Source of the DNA: Baylisascaris procyonis
Lineage: Eukaryota > Nematoda > Chromadorea > Rhabditida > Ascarididae
Length of the DNA: 64,000 bases
Direction of reading: 5' to 3'
NCBI GenBank assembly: GCA_037389465.1
Contig: JAZARR010000032.1
Span: 1 to 64,000 of the forward strand
Positions 13,601 through 27,400 of this stretch are shown one piece after another; position 1 is the stretch's first letter, and each line of letters begins with the position of its first letter. The notes beneath the pieces are model-generated. The model was given only the letters and a program-made list of their open reading frames with translations. It was not told the origin of the DNA and searched no databases. The position numbers and the translations under genes were made by a program.

Positions 13601-16600
13601 TCACGGAATTTTATAATTATTAAATTTTCAACCACTTGTATTTCCTTTCCACATACCACTTAGGAACCCGTATAAATATATAAATGCATAAAAGTACAAG
13701 TGTATAAATGTATAAATGGTTATAACTTGTTGAACGAGCTGCACCCTCATTAAAGTTGACATTTTTAATAAACCACAATTACTTTTTCGCGAAAGTTGGC
13801 CACATTATTCAGAAATAGCGTTTCGCGGATGCATATGAAACTAGCTGGCGATACAGAATGCATTGAATGGATGCAAAGAGCTTCTATGTTAGTGTAAATA
13901 ATTCTTAACATTGCTCTTATGACAAAAAAACTTTGTGGAATATATTTTTGCATAAATAGTTTTTCGAAACATTCTCCGTTCAACATTGGCTGTCGCGCGA
14001 TCGGCTGCAAGTAAGCTCCGACCAGATGTACGGGAGATGTACGAAGCAGATGTACGACGCAGGATCAAACAAGGCTGGAAAGCATTTTTTAAGAATAAAG
14101 ACTTCTGTCGTGAGAAAAAAGTGCCGATGAGTCTCAAGAGGAAACTGTTCGAAAAAGCGTGATGCCAACAGTTCTCTACGATTCTGAAACATGGGTAACA
14201 ACTAAAAAAGTGCGCAAGCTGCTAGCGGTGGCAGAAAGAAGAATGGAAAGAACCATAACAGGAATCAAATTAGTGGAGAGGAAAACCAACGAATGGCTTC
14301 GAGGTGTAACAAAGGTAAAGGACTGGGGTGATCGAGGCTGGAATGAGGAAATTTAGATGGGCGGCGAAGATATCCGCACTGAAAAATGATGACTGGGTGA
14401 AGCGAATAACAGAATGGACACCACAGATTGGCAAAAGAAATAGAGGCCGACCTGCAATGAGTTGGAGCGATTCTTTAAAAAAGACCGCAGGAACCAACTG
14501 GATCAGAGAAGCATTGATTCGGAACAAGCCGAAGCGATATGAAGAGACCTTCATTCGTAATGAATGCTATGTTGATTGAAATAAAATAAAATAAAATAAG
14601 TTTTTCGAATAATTCAAAGCACCTATCATAAAACGCTGATAATACATAGAGATGATTATTTTCGATGTGATTACGATTTTTCGCAAATATCGAAAAAACA
14701 GTACAAATCATAACGAAAAATTTATGGAATATCAGCTGCGAAAAACTCGTTAAAAATTAAAAAAGAAAAGATACACGTTTTGTGGCATCCGTAAGGTTGT
14801 CTGTTGCCTTGAGAATTGCCAACCATATTGGATCATATGACAAGTACATTTCAGCGTCCTCATCGACATCGAATTCCAATGCCTTAATATTTTCAAATTT
14901 TAATTCAAGAACTTTTGTGAAATCTATGTAATCAATACCACTCGATGAATATATCGCATACAATAAATTTCAAATTGCAAGCTTTCAAATAAAATACGGC
15001 AAGCAACCTTACATAGAGAGAACACTTCGATTTAAGGAAAGAGTAAGTGCAAATGCATTATGTATATGAGTGTTCTACAATTGTGACCTTGAAGTTTTTT
15101 ATGTTTTGTATTCCTACGATCGTAATTATAAAGAAAACGATTGCCATCTTCCTTCCTTTGATTCACATCATTGCTTGTTAAACTTACTCACAGTGAAATG
15201 ATGCTTCCGTCATCACACTAGCAGATATATGAAATCGTTACTTAAGGTATACGTTAAACAGAAATCATCTCACAACTCTCCACATTTGCTAAAAGATCAA
15301 ACATACATGTTTACAGAAAATGCAGAAAAACAAATAGACGAGTCCACACTTCCTTATTACAGGTAATATAAAAGATAAATAAACTTTAAAAATGGATATG
15401 TCGACAATTCGGTATAAAACTTTCATTCCAATAGAAGAAACAGTGATAAGCGCACGCTTTCATGCCTGTTATGGGTGTATTCAAAAAAGCGATGGTCAAT
15501 AATTCGTCTAAGTTACCTGTACGAAATGTCTCTTAGGCAGAGGTTTATCAAGTGAGAGGAATCGTGTCGGTTCGGGCGCAACATCTCCATCCCTATTCAC
15601 TTGATGTGATATTAAAGCCGCAAATTTACAGTGCAGATGTGCTGCTAGCCAGTAACGTGGTCGAATATCCTATAACGAAACATCTACAATTCGATTATTG
15701 CTTATAAAAGCTGTTCAAAAGTCCGCATCTTCTCATTTGAAAAAAAGCAAAAACAAAAAAGACAGCAAGAGAATTCTAATGCAAACACGATTAAATCATC
15801 TTGCATATTTTACGTTTCATTCATTCGGAGCCCACTGGGCAGAAAGAATTTAATTGAACGCTGATTGCGTTGCGTGCATCTGAAAAGATTCGTGTTCAAA
15901 ATTTACCTTTTATCCAGTTCAATCAACTAGCAATAATGCATAAAAATTATAGATATCAATAAAATAGCAGAAATCACCCTGAACGAAGCAGTGTTTATTC
16001 TCATGCACTGAATATCGTATTGAATGCGAAACATACACACTGAAGTTGAATGCATGTTTTAGAACGATAAACTGACCTGCCCTACTTTGTTGATTCATCA
16101 TCAAAGGATTTTCTTTTGACAGATAATACTTCAAGTCGATTAGATCTATTTGATTCAATTAGTCCATATTTCAAAGCAAAATTGAATACAGCAATTTGGA
16201 TAGTTCAATAAGACATTTATTCATAGTGCATTATGATTTAATAATGTCGTATCAAAAAACGCAACTTATAATAAATATAACTAGGAATTAAGAATGGCAA
16301 CTAAAACGATATTTTCACAACGACTTCATTTGATTTGCATTAAACGATGGTCATTGACGTTGACATATAAGAATGCTTTTATGAAGTGTTTTGATCGATA
16401 GTACATTCAACTGATCAAATCCGCATTGTGGTATTCCAAACTTTTCACTCCTCACCGTAACGATCTTTTCTCATTTCTTTTTCAGATAGTTATTTGATTC
16501 TGTCATTCCCTTTTTTAACCAAAATCTTAATTTCCTTCTTCACTCATAATAGTAATATATTGCTAAATTGAAGGAAAATATGAAAAAAAAAAAACGAGTT

Positions 16601-19600
16601 CTTTTTGCCCCCGAAGATCGAAAAAAACCTTTAAAAATGTGAAAGTGTCGACATCATTCAAGATTGACTTCACTTTATATGAAATCACTCAGCCAAGATG
16701 CCATTCCTTTTGCTATTCCCTCTATAGAGATCGCATACACATTTGGGTGCATTGATCGCATATTGAGGGATCATTTATAATTTTTGTCACACCGATTGAA
16801 GAAAATTCAAAAAATCTCCTCGAAATTTATGATTGTCAAGAATTAAACTGCAATCTAAAACTTTTGCACCTTTTTGCTCTGAGTAAATAATGGAAAACAA
16901 CGCTTGCCAAATACGGCTATAGGAAATGCTAGAATTGATGCGAAGCAGATATAGAATAAAATTTGAAGAAGAGAAAAATATTACTATGAAAATAAATTCT
17001 CCATTATAAAAATGGGTTAGATTCTTCGACTTGAACCTTTTATTTTAAGGTTGTGAGCGATATTTGTGACACTCTGCTCTCAGAAATGTTCCAGCTTGCT
17101 TTTGCTTATAATTGACATAGGCATCAACTTCAGGTCATCAAATAAGCCGCATCACAAACAATACTGTCTAGTTTCGTATCGTATTATCGTATATGTCTCT
17201 GGAATATCCTTCCTGCCGATATCGTTCATGCATCCATTACTTCATTTTTCAAATCACGACTGAGTCATCTCGAGCTTCATACTACTGCTGCTTTTACGTG
17301 CTAAACTCCGGGACGTTTGACGTTTGTCCGACTGGACGCTTTACGAATCTATTGCTTTTTCTTTTCGTTGTTATTTTCCGTTGTATTATTTGCAATGCTT
17401 TTTATCCACGTTCGCTTTCTCACTTCGAGACACTCCAAAACAAGCAACTAGCCAACTTTCAAAATGCACAACCGATACGACGTCGAAATACAGTCGTTAA
17501 GACCTTATTTAACAAAAGTCAATATATAAATAATAATTTATGGAGATGTCGAAGGCAAACAAAACCCTTATAACCTCATCTCCACAGCAAGTAAGAAATC
17601 ATGGAATATCGAATACGCTAAGCCATAATTCAGCAAATGAGAAGAACTAAAAAAACACTGCATTATTCACATTCAAATTATCGGATCAAAACTTGAACGC
17701 AAATCTACATTTTGCAACTTAACATCAACGTTTTATAATAAGTTCATAAAAGAAAATGACATCGTCAACCGCGAAATGAATTTAATGCTCCTGAATCAAC
17801 ACAAACAATAATCACAATTAACGAGAGCAAAAGTAAACTCACATAAAGTAAACTCATTGTTGCTGGATTGCCTAAAGCGTTCTTCTTAATATCCTCCCTG
17901 AAGAAGGGTTTCTTTTTCAATAATTCCTCCACATTACCGTATTCGGTAATACCGGCTGGCCAATCGTGACTCACCATAATATCAATAACTTCCTCTGCAA
18001 TCAATAACTGATCAGATAACGTATAACCACCGTTATTCATCTGTATTCAGCTGTCGACTAGGTTTCTACAAGGATTTTCAATACTATAAAAGGCAAAATA
18101 TATAATTCGACTAATTAGACTGCATAATGCCTTAATCAGAATGTAGCAGCGAAGTAGCGTTAGGATCCCTTACAACATGACTGTAATTTATTTTGCAGTC
18201 ATTTTAGGCTATCGAAAGACTTCCTGAAGAATGCTGATCGCTTAATTAAATACGATCCTATTTCGACGAAAAAGAGAAACCATTGTTCTTAAATGAGGAA
18301 CTGAAATCACTCAACGTGTATCACTAACACCCTAAACAAAAAATCTGAACTTGCTCCATTCACCTCAGTGTACAGCGTATCATTCTCTACCGTTCACGAC
18401 GGTTGAAAATGTGAATAGGGGAGGGAAGGGGGATGGGAGCATTGCAGAAAGAAGAGAAAGTCTGATATAGTAAAGAGAGTTAAACTCGAATACCTGACCC
18501 AATAAGAATTCAATGTATAACTTGATGAAGAGGTAGTTATCCGGGAATAGACAACATATACAGCAAAACCTCGTTAGCATCACAAATAACAGTGAATTCT
18601 CCCATAAATAACTAAAGCACGCACTATTCGTGAGAACTGCCTGCTTGCAGTACTTCTCAGTGCTTAAGATGAAGGTTTCTAATAAGGCAAAGATAGGCTG
18701 AAAGGCGGCTAGAGAGGTGTTAGACGCCTAGCTCTCAGTTCACCGACCTCACACTCTCACTCTTAAACTGTCACTAAGTAACGTTCGGCCGATCACATCG
18801 GTGGTTAAAGTACGTGAAAAGTCTAAAACAATTTCAGGAAAATATGCCAACAACAATTAAGCTGTGGAAAAATTTGTTCTTCCAGAATGGAAATAAGTGG
18901 AAGGACGTAGTAACCCCTTTTCATGGGTTGCAACATTCTTTCTTCCCTTGTTGCGCTTGGCTACCTTACCGAGACAAGCAATACATAAACAAAATAGCTT
19001 GCCATCTGATGAATCTCTCGGTCGTAGTTGTTTCAACCGAAAAACATCCACTGAGCGTACATGATAAGCAGAAACCACTCCGCCAAACTCATGAAATGGC
19101 GGACGCTCCCAATGGCCTATAAGTACTTTCTTCATTAAAGAAGATTTCCAAAATAATTCAGTAAAGGAAGGCTCCAATTAATACAGTATCAACGGAAATA
19201 GCGAAAACACTTCGAAAAACTTCAGTTAAGCTGCTAAGACTATTTTACTTAAGGAAAGATATGTTAAGGTAAATTTTTTGCAAAGAAGATAAATGTCCTT
19301 CCTCAACGTAAAAAATACTCTTCGAACTTTCAAAGCATTGAAACCGGAAACTTCTAAACTCAATCGTAGTGACATAATTATCTATAGAAGTTTGTTGAAG
19401 GCGATATTTTCTCAACGAAAAATCACAAGAAGAAGCGGCGAGTGGGTAAGGCGGAATCTCTTTCAGTGATAAAATTAAGGATGCCTATCTTACATGGGAT
19501 TAATAAATGCATATTGCAACCTCAAGATTCGTTTAATCAACAAATGCACCTTTGATTAAACAAGCATAATTCACATCGTAAAAGGCGGAGAGAGTGGGAG

Positions 19601-22471
19601 GAGACCGAATGTTTCATGACACCATCCATTCGAAATATTCGGTAAATAAAATCAAGGGGAACCGATCTCTTGCATGTTCAGGAAAACAAATAAATAAAGC
19701 ACCAATGAAGACCCTCGATGCCCACTTTCCGTTGCAACATCACGATATGTCTCAACAATCGACTACGAAATGAGCAATAAAATAGCCCTCAATGCCCAAA
19801 TAATTAACTACCCCCTAGGCAGGTTACACCTATTCTTTGAGCATTTCAACATCTTACCCGTGTCGTAGTGGTGCTTATTAAAAATGCCCGATAGACCAGC
19901 TATTCGTAAGCCTGCAAATCGAACGACATTCGCATGTCCCATATAGAATATCCTTGGGGCTACCCAGCCTCCATTTGGAAGTTCTTGAAGGAATCCCGAT
20001 GCCTCGTGATTACCACCAATGAATATCGTTAATACTGGTGCTTTCTGAACGTTTCATTCTTACACTTTACAACAACCATACCCTTGAGCTCCAATTAACT
20101 CCACGAACCTCGCGATTTATGACACCTTTTTAAAAGATTGGTTGCGAATTGGTAGAAAATCAGATGAAGGATTTTGGGAACAAGAGCATGGATCTCATCT
20201 ATGGTTAGACTAATTCCTCCAAATATTTTAAAGTGATCGCAAAATTTTGATTTAAAATCTTTTGAAGTGAACCGTAGAAGATTGATGATGACAGAAAAGC
20301 TGGTGAATTCAATCTATTCCCTAATAGATGGCACTCAAGTTCGAGAAATTAGATGGAAAAGAAATCAGAAATCAGATGGAGAAACACTTGCGAACCACGT
20401 CGTGCTTACTTCTAACTATCATATTAATATTTGTGAACATTATTCTTTCAGCGTTCTCCTTCATATTCAAGCCTGTTTCGACGATTCTTGCAGAGCACTA
20501 AAGGAGCTGAGTGATGATTACCCAATTCCAAACTATAATCGATTAAAGAACTATGAAAAGAAAAACAAGATTTTCTGCAAAAAAAAAAAAAACGAACGAT
20601 CAAAATATCAATTAAAAACAATTTGTTTTCTTATTCCAATAAGAAAGATTCCTTACCACTTCGCCGCAGTAATAACGATAGAACGTTTGTAGATTTCTAT
20701 ACTTCTTGCTGACGTGCATATGCGCCAAATCACCATAATTTCGAACAGCCTATCATAATGAGTATATTTTAATAAAAATAAACACTCATTTAAATTCTTG
20801 AAAGCACAAATATTAATCTTTAAATTGCTCATAAAAACGATAAACGTATTTTTGTTTCGTGAAGCGAATTAGCACAGTAGAAGATGAAACGATATTTTAT
20901 AGTAAAATAAAGAGGAATTTTTTTTTAGTGAATCGGTGGTCGAATATTAAGCGAGATCTAATCAAATATAATAGAATGCTATTGCAATCAATTTTCTAGG
21001 AGCGCTTCAAAAACATCTGTAAATGAGCACCTCGATCACTTATTTACGTAGTAGAAATGATAAGGAAGAAAACAAAATTTTCTAAAAAAATACATAGAGC
21101 ACCGAACAACATATACTTTAGATGTAGCGTCAAGTCATCTCTTCAAAAGTTGCTCCAAATTTTCACGATCATCCTTTTTTGTGTAGATCGCATATTTGTA
21201 TGGATCAACAAATAAGCGTGACAACGATTGAAATCTTATTCATATTACATTAGAACGTTCAATACTCACATATATTCATATGACAGAAAGTAAAAACTGA
21301 TAGCCACATATATAAGTCAATTGACTTTGACCATTGAAAGTTGCTCTCCTCTAAACTTCTTACATCCATAAAATAACAAAAATTAAGAAATTTTTATAAG
21401 ATTTGACGGGCATTAACCTGATAATCACCACAGCTAATAAGTAAATCAAAGTTAAATCCGCCTATTCGTTCGATCTCCGCCAAAGATGCATAGATTTTAT
21501 CCATTTCACCATGTGAGCAACCTGCCACTGCTGAAATATAAATGATTTGTGATTCTATTTTAAATTGAAGCAATTAAATTCGATTAGTGTTGAAAATGAA
21601 ACATTTTTTATGCATTTACCTTCAAAATTTATATTCATCTTTGCTTGGATATGCGACAGTTTGACAATGCATGCCTCAAAAAGGACTACATTTGTATTTA
21701 GGTCAAAGGTCAACAACTTTCCACCAGGCTGTTTCAAAAAAAATACAAGTTTCAAGGATAAAATACTATGAATATTTTAACCCGATGGGTCCGGAAACTG
21801 AAATAAACCTACGCACTCTCTACCAAACTCTTTCCGGTTTCATCCATGTGGACTGATGTCAGCTTTTTAGTTTTACCAAAAGATATTTGTTTCAGAAAGT
21901 GACCATCTTTTCAGGTAGTGCCGACCAACCTTTATTCAATTGAAGTGACCCGAAATCTTTTCAAATCTCACTCTTCTCTTCTCTCTCGTACTTAACACTT
22001 TTTATTTCATATTTTTAGGTTGAGTTTGTGTTAAATCCACTCTAAGCAATAACAGATAACGGGTTTGATCCATGGATATAGGTGACTAAACTAGTTCGAT
22101 GTTTCGGTCTCCGATCGTTTTAGCAGTCAGCTGTTCAACCTAGACCTAGTTGAATCCCTCTCCATATGGGAATGGATTCTATCCGGTCCAGTTACGGTTG
22201 TAATCAGAACCACCTTGAACTCCCGATTCAAACAATGTAAAGCAAATAGTGAATCAACGCCTCAATCGTTGTATGTGTGAATTATGAACTTGAAACGTGA
22301 GAAAATGCAACGTTAACCCTTACCGATGTGCAATTTTTTCGACATACGGCTTCTCTTTTTGGCTGGTTGATCCTCAATGTTTGCCGATATCCCTGATGCA
22401 TCACCTGCTCGATCACTTCCTTCCGATGTTTCATATTTCAGTAGGGAAGAATGCGGATCATTCGCCGACAT
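10674..22471 (-). CDS. dbr-1: RNA lariat debranching enzyme (DBR1 family)
   Basis: Hydrolyses the 2'-5' branch of excised intron lariats in the nucleus so they can be turned over. Exons, 5' to 3' on the minus strand: 22324-22471, 21418-21530, 20657-20749, 19858-20044, 18970-19116, 17843-17994, 15517-15669, 14775-~14912, 13263-13447, 12122-12290, 11402-11540, 10674-10795; about 581 residues. Metallophosphoesterase motifs are present in order: [12 protein letters not shown] (from 52), SCGDYQ (~82-87), IGGNHEAS (127-134), SHDWP (238-242) and AAHLHCKFA (from 289). The C-terminal half has the family's DBR1 region, with GERWDY in exon 9 and [13 protein letters not shown] at the start of exon 10, and a basic/acidic tail. 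The first ATG gives about 48 residues ahead of the catalytic domain; a second ATG lies at residue 43 (MSKKLHI), closer to the usual family start. An AG three bases before the first ATG could be a trans-splice acceptor. Exons 5/6 and 11/12 use less certain sites, and exons 7/8 do not join in phase. Function is known from the family; the exon structure is inferred. Confidence 0.94.
13985..14600 (+). mobile_element. Degenerate 3' end of an RTE-type non-LTR retrotransposon
   Basis: Lies in dbr-1 intron 8, antisense to the host gene. Three frames together read as the C-terminal part of an endonuclease/reverse transcriptase protein. About 14011-14160 gives QGWKAFF and PMSLKRKLF. From 14159 comes [12 protein letters not shown] and RRMERTITG. 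From about 14328 to the stop at 14579 comes RKFRWAAKI, then WVKRITEW and [10 protein letters not shown]. These are characteristic of the segment after the RT domain in RTE-like elements. Frame changes near 14160 and near 14325-14332 mean it cannot encode an intact protein. It ends in AAATA tandem repeats (~14578-14599), like the short-repeat tails of RTE elements. The RT catalytic core is absent, so this is a 5'-truncated, dead copy. Confidence 0.85.
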
Positions 22472-24417
22472 GTGCTTGCAACGTTCACATATTAATTTAC
22501 GCTTATGCAATAGATGACGCTATATTAGGTCGACTAAAATTTTGGTACGAGTGAAGTCTGACGATGGAATTTGCAAATATGCGAGTGAAGTTTTTTTGAA
22601 CTGTCCGAAATGAATCACCCCGTGCTGTAATTTAAGGCCGCCTATTTTCCTTAAAATTTACACTAACCGTTAAAAAATTTTACAGACATCCCCACATTCT
22701 TTCACTTTCTTACTGCTTATTAAGTGTCATCACAACAAAATGGCGTAGGCACCATGAAATAACGAATGTTCTGAAGGAATTCGACAACGTTGGATTGCAC
22801 TGAATTTAGCACTCTAATTTAATGGTAAAAAAAATATTGCAGTGTTATAAGATTGCAGTTCGACGAGAACACATAGGAGACTATTTTTCAATGATATTTT
22901 ATTCGAATAAAATGTAAAGGAAGGTGATGACAGTAAATATATGTTAAATATGAGAGGACAATTTAGACCTGTCTGGAAAAATTCTTTCTGTGAAAATTAG
23001 TATAAAACTGATATTTATGAAATTCTTCTTTTCACTACCACCTTAAGCATATTTGTTCTATCTGTACATTTTGAGGAAATTTTCAAAATTTATTCCTTTA
23101 AATTTTGGGTTGACAGGAACTAGGTTTATGTTGCCTGTGATAGTAGGATCTGAGGCTAGAAACTATCTGCTTGAGCTCCCTTTTTTCTTAACTCAATGTT
23201 CAATGGCATCAATATTGAAAGCTCACTTAAGTTTGAGCTCATAAGAGATTCGATGCGTAATCTATACAACCTAAACAATTGTAGCAATAACTTCGAATCA
23301 AAACCAACGATCCTTGACGAATTTGGACGCGATTAGCCGCAACGCGCTTGCATAGGCGTGCTTCGAATTCATAGCATGGAATTTATGGATGGGAATGGGG
23401 TAAAACGAGGTTATCATGCTGGGATCCGATCCTATCCTTGCATGGCATTGGGTTTAATTCGATGTCATCAAAGGTGTTATAACAGTCGAGGCATTTGCCC
23501 GGTATTAAATGTACTTCAGAAGATATCGTCGTTACGTCTTAAAATAGAGAAATGGTGTTATCGTTTAAGTTCACTGGAAAAGTAAGTACAGGGAAGGTTT
23601 TTGAAGGTAGTTTCAGAAGGACATTCCATGAGTTCTTGCGGTTGATTTTTGAGTGAATGATTCTTTTATATCGTAGAGCTTAATTCTGCCTACAAGATCT
23701 TCGAAGGTATTTTCTGGAATATTGTTTCTAAAATACTTTTATTTCAGAGGGTATAGCAGATATGATCGACTATCATATTTCTTTATTCTCTCATATTTTT
23801 CACGTTTACAATCGTTTAAATATGCGATATCTTCATATCGCATCTTATTTTATCATTGTTTTAATGAAATTTTATAGTAATATTGATCTATTCAGCGTAT
23901 GCATTATGTGATAGTTGTTTTTAATTTCTTTTAATAAAGCTTTATTTATGTGATGGTAGAGGGTCATTTACTTCCGGTTTTAAATATGCAGTTATACGTG
24001 TCGTCCTTGATTACAAGGTAAAAATCTATTGTTGTATCTTGTTGTGAGCTCGGTTGTTTTTCTTAATAAGCAGGTAGCAATTTGCTTCAGGCGTTTATTT
24101 CTACTTGCAGTTGTAATCTTTTTCCCTTAATTCCTGTCAGGTGTATTGTTTGTGCCACCGAGGTGTCGCAACGTATCGCTTCGAGTCACTGTTTTGTATG
24201 CTTAAGATTGAATTCGCCTTGATCTTGACTCGATCCGGAAGCACTCATCACCGTTCTTTATCATGGCGTGTGAACCTGTCGGTGAGAGGACTATATGAGT
24301 ATTCTGAAAAAAAGTACTACATTATCAGTCAGTTGATTGCGATTTTGTTGTGTAAAGACCGTGACACTTAAATATACGTCAGATGTTGTCGTTTTTATAG
24401 GAATTAGTTTGATAAAT
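22472..24417. promoter_or_regulatory. Intergenic stretch between divergent dbr-1 and eor-1
   Basis: About 1.9 kb separates the first ATG of dbr-1 (minus) from the first ATG of eor-1 (plus), so both promoters or 5' leader exons must be here. I see no exon with a recognisable domain, no obvious core promoter motif that I would trust, and no repeat longer than simple AT tracts. Short open frames at 23053-23244, 23358-23585 and 24141-24371 show no family signature. Confidence 0.5.
24391..24400 (+). promoter_or_regulatory. Candidate trans- or cis-splice acceptor upstream of the eor-1 start
   Basis: A T-rich tract ending in AG (gtttttatag) lies 17 bases before the eor-1 ATG at 24418. In nematodes such a site just upstream of a start codon is commonly the acceptor for spliced-leader addition. 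It could also join an unseen 5' UTR exon. No further evidence is available from sequence alone. Confidence 0.4.
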
Positions 24418-27400
24418 ATGGGGACACTCTCAACATGCTCTCAAGATGGCAGTGGTAGCCTGAATCCAATGTCATTCACTGACCAGCATGGCAGCATCAT
24501 TTTGGAACGGCTTCGTTACCAACGTGATACAGGTCGATTCTGCGACGTTTACTTGGTGGTCAAGGATCGCCGTTTCTCTGCGCATCGCAACATTCTCGCT
24601 GCTTGTAGTCCTTACTTCGATTCCATCCTCAAGAACTCAAAAGTTGTCAAAGAGCAGGTCCCGTTTTGATTTTTTTTCATTTACACTTTTTTCAAAGAAT
24701 GAATAATAATCTGAGGCGTTTATGAAGTCTTTTACATTCTTGTTCCACTCGTATCGGTTACCGCACCGCCGATTTGAGATTCGGTTAGAGGAATTCCAAT
24801 CATAATTCGTCATGAACATATGGTCGGCATAGTAATAGCTGTTGCTAATACAAGATTATAAATACCATAAGATTAATATTAATGTTGCCATTGTTGTCAC
24901 TATTTTTGCTTGAGCCAACCTCATATAAATCTTCCTGGAGAGGAGACTAGCCATTCCTGCAGCAGCTGCTTCCAATCGGGGAAGCAGGCCATTTCAGTGG
25001 CTTCTTGAACTTCACTTATACTTTGATGCGGTTCCATTGATAGACTAGTACCAACAACGTTGTTCCTATATCATTTCTTTTGCATTTACTACGACTCATT
25101 GCGGTTCTACCTATTGGAGTCCAGATTTTATTCTTAAGCAAACGGCGAGCCGTTTGCCATTATTCGCCTAATTATTGTGCCGCTATTCGGTGGTATTAAT
25201 AATGGCTCGAATCATGTTATAAGTAGGTATCACCGTAATTTCCGGGAAGTTTGGAGGAAATGATGGCTCGTTTATGAATGGCAAAGGTGAATTAAATAAA
25301 TTTTTTTTAAGCTGCCGTTCATCAAGAAAGTTTAGTTTTAATTATTTCCATATTTTTTTATCCTATCATTCAAATAAGGATATTTTTAAATGATTTGATG
25401 ACAGTTGGATCTTGTTTTATTCAATGGAGATTGATTGTTGAAGGTAACCGTGAACTGTCAGAATCCTACCGTGTTCGAGCTTCTCTTGAACTACATGTAC
25501 AGTGGTAGTGTCGTCATCGATCGGAGTAGTGTCACTGACCTTTTGAAGCTGGCTAACAATTTTCTTGTTAGTTGCTTTATTTTTTTGTTTATTTTTATTC
25601 TAAAACAATGGATATTTCACATCCATTGTTTTAGAATAAAACAATGGATATTTCACAAAGGCACTTAGATTTCTTTATGTTGATTTCTTTATATATACAT
25701 GAATGGAATCACTCGACAGTCAAACGTCAAATGATGCAATGTTTGGTTTGGCTCTCTTGAAAGGAGCATAGAACCTTTCTTCTTGTTAGTATCAATGATG
25801 ATCGTTATATTTGTTGTATTATGAACTTGCTTATTTGCACATTTTGCCTAGTAATACTAGGTATTCTAAAAATTTAGTACCCCAAGGAGAGTGAGGATTA
25901 TCGGTAGAATCGTGTACCGTATTTCCTTGCTTATAACCCCTCCGTTAAGTTCTGCATTGATTTTGAGGAGTGTTAATAGTGTGAGCTCCATTCGAATATT
26001 CCTCTCCATTTGGCGCATATTTCGACTGCATCCTACTTTATTTTGTTTGATGTACACGCATTCCTAAATTTGCTCATGATATCAATACAGCGGTATTCAA
26101 AAGTTTTAAGCAACATCAGCGAGGTTTATTGAGGCGGAAACGCGGTGTGCTAACTTTCGCGTTGTTGTTGCACAACGTATCGATTTTCAACTCGTTGACG
26201 TAGATGGCTGATCGCATTGTCGTTGCGTATTTCTAGAGAAGACAATACAACATTTGATGCTGAAGAAAAAGTTCCTTCAGGGGTTGAATAAAGTAGCAGA
26301 GCTGTCTTGTGACCTAAAGGTATGGGAGGTGCATGGGGAATTGTGGCTGTTTTCTACCGAGTCAGTATGATCTCATTTATTGAGCTTTTTCCGTTTTTCA
26401 GTGTATAGGATGAACTGTTTCCATGCAAAATCGCCCTTAAACATATGATTTGTTGAAGGTGACAAAGGTTAAAAATTACTGTGCCGAATACTTGGATCGC
26501 TATATGGATTCATCGAACTGTTTGGCTGTGAAGGAGCTCGCACTCAAGTATAATCTGCCGGCATTACTGAAAAGTGCCTGTGATTTTTTCGACGTGAACA
26601 TCAACAGATGTCTACTCGAGAGCACCGATATTGTCGAATTCTCACTCGCGCAACTCAATGCGCTACTCTCTGAACCCAAATATGCAAATGCCATTTCACC
26701 AGACGTCCATCTAAAGTGAGCCAAATCCTACCCACCTTTAAAACTGTCTGCTCTATAGAAGTCTTTCTGTTGGGAACTCCTACAGCATCTCACCTCTGAA
26801 ATTGGGGGACTCCTACGATCCTTCCTTCATCCCATCCACTCCCACCTCCTTCCATTATATCTTTCCTGGTAAAATGAGAAAATTTCTATATTTATTTTTG
26901 CCTTCTGCTTCTACCTCTTCTTAAAAACAGGTCGGTATTCTACTGCGCCATCGGCTTATTTCATAAGAAAACGTATAGGTGGTGGAAACCCTATGGCACA
27001 GCTTTCTCGACTAGGTCTTACAGGATATCTCTTTTGTATAAGTCAGCATCTCGATTTGAATTTCTGCTTCACAATTTCCATCGAATTATGGCGTTCATAT
27101 TTCGAAGGCATGTGTGAGCAGCACGTGAGGTACCTATACTATGACAATGATAAAACTGTACGCATGTGGGATTTGCACCCACAAACTTCTGCTTTCTGAG
27201 CAATATCAGGCCAGATAAAACTAGTTCGAAGAAATATATAACAGAGTTGAGGCACTGTTATCTTCGAGGAATATATTCATAAAAGGAGTTTGTTCACTTA
27301 TATTCTTTGAAGGTCAGTGTAGCACATTGTTGAGATAGAGTGCGTATGCCATTATACTAGGGTCTCATACTACAGGTTGATCGTTCGTTGGGTTGGTCAC

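Noticed and set aside
17066..17573. Overlapping plus-strand frames of 65 and 126 residues
   Set aside because: Inside a large dbr-1 intron, hydrophobic from T-rich sequence, with no supporting splice sites or domain.
20267..20692. 141-residue plus-strand frame
   Set aside because: It lies in a dbr-1 intron and reaches into exon 3 on the opposite strand, ends in a Lys run from an A-tract, and shows no family signature.
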